DNA from: Actinomycetota bacterium
GTDB lineage: Bacteria > Actinomycetota > Actinomycetes > S36-B12 > UBA5976
NCBI GenBank assembly: GCA_947486505.1
Contig: CANKTT010000043.1
Span: forward strand, 1-10,707
DNA length: 10,707 nucleotides
Direction of reading: 5' to 3'
Shown here piece by piece: positions 7,031 to 10,707 of this stretch. A model generated the notes under the pieces. The model saw only the letters and a list, made by a program, of their open reading frames with translations. It had not been told where the DNA came from and did not search any database. The position numbers were made by a program, and so were the translations under genes. Position 1 is the first letter of the stretch, and the number at the start of each line of letters is the position of its first letter.

Positions 7031-7666
7031 TTAACCTAATGAGATCGGAAGTGGTACTGCCAATGTTGAATCACCTGGCGTGCTGATGAGATTGCTTGGA
7101 TCCCAAGTACCAAACCTAGGGTTCAATTCAACGCCTATTTCTTGACTCAAATTCGTTAGGTAGTCGGTCATAGCTAAAAATTGGGTTTGGTTGTCTAAAC
7201 CTGGTGCAAGTTTTTCCATAAGTGCCCGCTGCACCATAATCTCGTACATAAATCCATCAACATCATCTGCTGGAACCGAATTTTGCGACGCTAATTGCGC
7301 TTCGATTGTTTCTTTTGCGTACTGCGCGAAAACTTCATCTCGGTAGGCAGCAACGTCAAGTTCAGTGATGTTGATACCTTCACGGGCAACGACTTCTTCA
7401 AGTAGCGAAATAAGTACAAAGTGATCAACTGCGCGCTGATTGATTTGGATCAAACTTGGAACTTCGCTAATTAAAGTTGGATCCGTAACTTGAATTTGGG
7501 CACGGACTTTGTCAACGCGATCTGAAATAGCCGAAGCAGGAATCACCTTGCCATTAACTACAACTGCACTTCCAGCAAGTTTTGGGGAGTCAGAGCAACC
7601 TGTTAGGACTGCAACACCGAGAAGCATGGTTGCAATTAAACGAAGTTTCACAGATGTTCCTTTCAA
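7031..7666 (-). CDS. SurA N-terminal-domain lipoprotein, putative extracytoplasmic chaperone
   Basis: The 211-residue protein has a lipoprotein signal: basic n-region, hydrophobic stretch ATMLLGVAV and lipobox LTGC with Cys24. The mature start AGSAVVVNGKVIPASAISDRVDKV (31-54) is the pattern of SurA/PrsA-type foldases, where 'VNGxxI' opens the chaperone helix bundle. No parvulin (PPIase) domain follows, so a chaperone-only, membrane-anchored role outside the cytoplasmic membrane is the likeliest reading. Actinobacteria commonly have such a protein between mfd and mazG. The start is uncertain. TTG at 7664-7666 has AAGGAG seven bases upstream. GTG at 7649-7651 (MKLRLIATMLL, 206 residues) has AAAGGA six bases upstream and gives a more typical signal peptide. 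The gene begins 20 bases after the mfd stop and is followed closely by mazG. Confidence 0.8.
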   Translation of the reverse strand: MKGTSVKLRLIATMLLGVAVLTGCSDSPKLAGSAVVVNGKVIPASAISDRVDKVRAQIQVTDPTLISEVPSLIQINQRAVDHFVLISLLEEVVAREGINITELDVAAYRDEVFAQYAKETIEAQLASQNSVPADDVDGFMYEIMVQRALMEKLAPGLDNQTQFLAMTDYLTNLSQEIGVELNPRFGTWDPSNLISTPGDSTLAVPLPISLG

Positions 7667-7673
7667 GAACCGA

Positions 7674-7679
7674 CTCCTT
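7674..7679 (-). promoter_or_regulatory. Shine-Dalgarno upstream of the lipoprotein TTG start
   Basis: AAGGAG on the minus strand, seven bases before TTG (7664-7666). A competing AAAGGA lies six bases before an in-frame GTG (7649-7651), so two tandem start options exist. Confidence 0.55.
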
Positions 7680-7686
7680 AATTTTA

Positions 7687-10600
7687 TTAGGAAGATGCAA
7701 CTGTCGACGACACCCAGGTATTAACCCATTCCACTAGGTCAATATCCGCAGCTTCAGTCGCAGATCCAATCAAGGCACCCTTAGGTCGAGGCACCACAAT
7801 CGTACGTGTTGCAGGCTTTATTACCGATCCTGGATACAACCGATTTAGGCGCAGCACTTTTGATTCGGGTAGCTCAACTGGGGAAAACTTTACGTGACTA
7901 GACGTGGCGATGACTTCTGTGATGCCAACTGCCTGCAACGAAACGCGCAATCTGGCAATCGAAACTAAAGTTTCTACCGGAGCCGGCATAGAACCATATC
8001 GATCGGCTAATTCTTCAACGACACCGGTTACGTCTTCATTTGTTCTAGCATCGGCCAGGCGCCGATACGCCTCAAGGCGCAGTCTTTCTTCTGGAACATA
8101 GTCGTGAGGCAAGTGAGCATCCACTGGTAGTTCAACTTTCACAATCTCTTCCACAATTGCTACACCGCCGGTTTTCACTTCTTCAACAGCTTCACTAACG
8201 AGTCGTACGTATAAATCAAATCCCACATCGGCGATGTGCCCACTTTGCTCGCCACCAAGTAAGTTTCCGGCACCGCGAATCTCGAGATCCTTCATGGCTA
8301 CCGCCATGCCAGATCCCAAATCCGTGTGAGCCGCAATGGTCGAAAGTCGATCATGAGCAGTTTCGCTTAGCGGCTTATCTGGCGAATACAAGAAGTAGGC
8401 ATAACCACGCTCGCGACTTCGACCAACACGGCCACGCAACTGATGCAACTGGGATAAACCAAATGTGTCAGCACGATCAACTATCAACGTATTTGCGTTT
8501 GGAATGTCTAGGCCACTTTCAATGATGGTCGTGGAAACTAGAATGTCGTACTTGTGTTCCCAAAAATCAACAATGATTTGTTCAAGTGTAGTTTCATTCA
8601 TTTGCCCATGCGCTACGGCGATGCGAGCTTCTGGAACGAGTTCCGCCAATTTACTTGCTACTCGATTAATGCTTTCCACGCGATTATGAACAAAGAAGAT
8701 TTGTCCTTCGCGAATAAGTTCTCGGTGAATTGCAGCCGTAATAAATTTTTCGTCGTATGGTCCAACCGTAGTTAGAACTGGATGGCGCTCTTCAGGTGGG
8801 GTTTGAATCGTCGACATCTCGCGCAATCCCGTGACAGCCATTTCCAGAGTTCGTGGGATCGGGGTTGCCGACATAGTAAGCATGTCAACGTTGGCACGAA
8901 GCGCTTTCAAGTGCTCTTTATGCTCAACACCAAATCTTTGTTCCTCATCAACGATCACCAAACCAAGATCCTTGAAGCGAACTTCCGGATTAAACAGACG
9001 ATGTGTGCCGATCACCATGTCTATCGATCCCTCGGTGATTCCACTTATGACCTCACGCACCTGGGCATCTGATTGAAATCGGGAAAGTGCTGCTAACTTA
9101 ACTGGAAATTGTGCGTATCTACGCGAGAAAGTTTCAAAGTGCTGCTGCACTAAAAGTGTTGTGGGAACCAAAATTGCCACTTGCTTGCCATCTTGGACTG
9201 CCTTAAAAGCTGCTCTAACCGCAATTTCAGTTTTACCGTAACCAACATCACCACAGATCAATCGATCCATCGGAATGTCATTTTCCATATCGCGCTTAAC
9301 TTCTTCGATTGTGACGAGTTGGTCGGGCGTTTCGACATACTCAAAAGCATCTTCAAGTTCGCGCTGCCATGGAGTGTCTGGCGAAAACGAGAATCCTTTA
9401 CTCGCCATGCGAGCGGCATAAAGTCGAATCAGTTCTCCAGCAATCTGTCGGACGGCTCGGCGCGCCCGCGATTTAGTTGCTGCCCAATCCCCACCACCAA
9501 GTCGATTAAGTGAGGGTGCTTCCCCACCGACATACCTAGTAACTTGATCAAGTTGGTCGCTTGGGACATAAAGTCGGTCACCACGTTGTCCACGTTTGCT
9601 CGCGGCGTATTCAATAACTAAGTATTCACGCGTGGCATTAGCGACGGTTCGCTGTGACATCTCGATGTATTTACCCACACCGTGCTGTTCGTGAACAACA
9701 TAGTCCCCACTCTTTAGCGTTAGCGGATCAATTACGACCCGACGTTTACTAGGTAATGATCGATTTTCCTTTGAGGCATCGCGGCTGCCGAACAAATCAA
9801 CTTCGGTAACCAAGACCAATCTGGCAGATCTGACGTTTATTCCTGATCCTTGATGACCAACGGTTACTTCAATAACTTGGTCTTCTAGACCAATAGTTAG
9901 TTCTTCAGTTTGACGAGCTGGGATTCCTAATTCCATAAGCGTTGCAACCAAGCGCTCGGTAGAGCCGTGACCCGCCATGGAAACCGCTACCCGCGATCCT
10001 GCTTTCCACCACTGCCGAATATCTGTCACAAAATCTTCTACTTTGGAGTGGTAATCCGGTGTCGCCTCAACCTCTGGAGACTCGTCTAACGGTCCAGCTA
10101 ATGTCGTCAAGCCGAGCCAGGCATGTGAAGTATTGCTTTCCCGAAGTTCACGATAATCGCGGAAGGCACTCGCCTCTAGGTCAATCGGTGAAACATTTCC
10201 TGCTGTTGCGTTACTCCATGAAGCCTCGAGGAATTCGGCGCTTGTGGAAACCAATTCATGCGCTCTAGTTTCTAAGCGCTCGGGTTCGGACTCAATGATT
10301 ACAGCTTTCTTGTCGATCACGTCGATCAGCATTTCAAGTTTGGGAACCAAGACGGGAATCAAACTTTCCATACCTTCAGCTGCGATTCCAGCGGCAATCT
10401 TTTCCAGCATTTCAGATAACTCTGGATGTGCCCCGATCAGGCTTGCTGCTTTTGCAGCTACGGCATCAGTTATCAAAAGTTCTCGACACGCAGTTGCAAA
10501 AATTCGATCCACTGCAATTCCGAGTGAACGTTGATCTGCGATTGAGAATGCGCGAATTTCTTCAACTGTGTCTGCCCAGAACTCGACACGTAACGGATGC

Positions 10601-10707
10601 TCTAAGGCTGGTGGAAACAAATCAACAATGCCTCCACGAACGGCAAACTGACCGCGGCGATCAACTAGATCAACGCGATCAAATCCCAATCGAGATAGTT
10701 CGGAAAC
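7687..10707 (-). CDS. mfd: Transcription-repair coupling factor Mfd, N-terminus beyond window edge
   Basis: About 1006 codons are visible and the frame stays open to the right edge; by comparison with the family, roughly 130-200 N-terminal residues are missing. Mfd is a DNA translocase that removes stalled RNA polymerase and recruits UvrA. Counting from the TTG codon at 10687-10689, the UvrB-like module has DRRGQFAVRGGIVDLFPP (10-27). The CarD-like RNA polymerase interaction domain is near 328-386 (GDYVVHEQHGVGKY...DRLYVPSDQLDQV). Walker A is ICGDVGYGKTE (478-488), the DEEQ box 581-584 and motif III MSATPIPRT (606-614). STTIIESGLDIPNA is at 719-732, motif VI QLHQLRGRVGRSRERGYAYF at 747-766, and the TRG region LEIRGAGNLLGGEQSGH at 802-818. 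The C-terminal TRCF domain (about 857-1000) is complete. Reading frame and motifs are intact. The internal TTG at 10689 is not a real start. Confidence 0.97.
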   Translation of the reverse strand, partial: VSELSRLGFDRVDLVDRRGQFAVRGGIVDLFPPALEHPLRVEFWADTVEEIRAFSIADQRSLGIAVDRIFATACRELLITDAVAAKAASLIGAHPELSEMLEKIAAGIAAEGMESLIPVLVPKLEMLIDVIDKKAVIIESEPERLETRAHELVSTSAEFLEASWSNATAGNVSPIDLEASAFRDYRELRESNTSHAWLGLTTLAGPLDESPEVEATPDYHSKVEDFVTDIRQWWKAGSRVAVSMAGHGSTERLVATLMELGIPARQTEELTIGLEDQVIEVTVGHQGSGINVRSARLVLVTEVDLFGSRDASKENRSLPSKRRVVIDPLTLKSGDYVVHEQHGVGKYIEMSQRTVANATREYLVIEYAASKRGQRGDRLYVPSDQLDQVTRYVGGEAPSLNRLGGGDWAATKSRARRAVRQIAGELIRLYAARMASKGFSFSPDTPWQRELEDAFEYVETPDQLVTIEEVKRDMENDIPMDRLICGDVGYGKTEIAVRAAFKAVQDGKQVAILVPTTLLVQQHFETFSRRYAQFPVKLAALSRFQSDAQVREVISGITEGSIDMVIGTHRLFNPEVRFKDLGLVIVDEEQRFGVEHKEHLKALRANVDMLTMSATPIPRTLEMAVTGLREMSTIQTPPEERHPVLTTVGPYDEKFITAAIHRELIREGQIFFVHNRVESINRVASKLAELVPEARIAVAHGQMNETTLEQIIVDFWEHKYDILVSTTIIESGLDIPNANTLIVDRADTFGLSQLHQLRGRVGRSRERGYAYFLYSPDKPLSETAHDRLSTIAAHTDLGSGMAVAMKDLEIRGAGNLLGGEQSGHIADVGFDLYVRLVSEAVEEVKTGGVAIVEEIVKVELPVDAHLPHDYVPEERLRLEAYRRLADARTNEDVTGVVEELADRYGSMPAPVETLVSIARLRVSLQAVGITEVIATSSHVKFSPVELPESKVLRLNRLYPGSVIKPATRTIVVPRPKGALIGSATEAADIDLVEWVNTWVSSTVASS

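Noticed and set aside
9181..9513. 110-codon plus-strand open frame, and others at 8782-9072 and 4814-5149
   Set aside because: All are opposite confidently identified genes (mfd; ftsB/eno) and have no domain signature or start signals.

Overview
The window is a compact, housekeeping stretch of a bacterial chromosome, very probably from a low-GC actinobacterium (base composition is roughly 47% GC by eye). The minus-strand order mfd, SurA-like lipoprotein, mazG, eno, ftsB/divIC, DUF501, ppx, tRNA-Leu is a characteristic actinobacterial neighbourhood. DUF501 next to a short single-module Ppx/GppA phosphatase strengthens that reading. Tight spacing plus moderate GC suggests a streamlined freshwater lineage such as Nanopelagicales (acI). 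That placement is an inference from gene order and composition, not from a search.

Layout. Positions 1-1441 on the plus strand hold the 3' end of a threonine dehydratase gene (ACT domain) and, 2 bases later, a 12-TM major facilitator transporter. Everything else is on the minus strand. msrA (1430-2014) converges on the transporter and overlaps it by 12 bp. A clear hairpin terminator (2054-2083) separates msrA from a Bax inhibitor-1/YccA-type membrane protein gene (2099-2860). Next upstream on the minus strand come a tRNA-Leu(UAA) gene (2984-3061), ppx, DUF501, ftsB/divIC and eno. A 98-bp gap follows, then mazG, the lipoprotein and mfd. mfd runs off the right edge without its N-terminus.

How it works together. 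The eno-ftsB-DUF501-ppx genes are separated by 18 bp, by 4 bp, and by a 20-bp overlap, so they are almost certainly one transcript. It joins glycolysis, the divisome and polyphosphate/alarmone metabolism. mfd, the lipoprotein and mazG form a second tight cluster linking transcription-coupled repair, envelope folding and nucleotide-pool sanitation. It may read through into eno. There is no mobile element, CRISPR array, defence locus or horizontally acquired island.

The points most worth checking are small. The tRNA-Leu has a short class-I variable arm. An 18-bp palindrome upstream of msrA overlaps the terminator tail. DUF501 is translationally overlapped with ppx and has a Cys/His set. Enolase has an unusual GDDHYVTN motif. 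No intergenic gap exceeds 300 bp.
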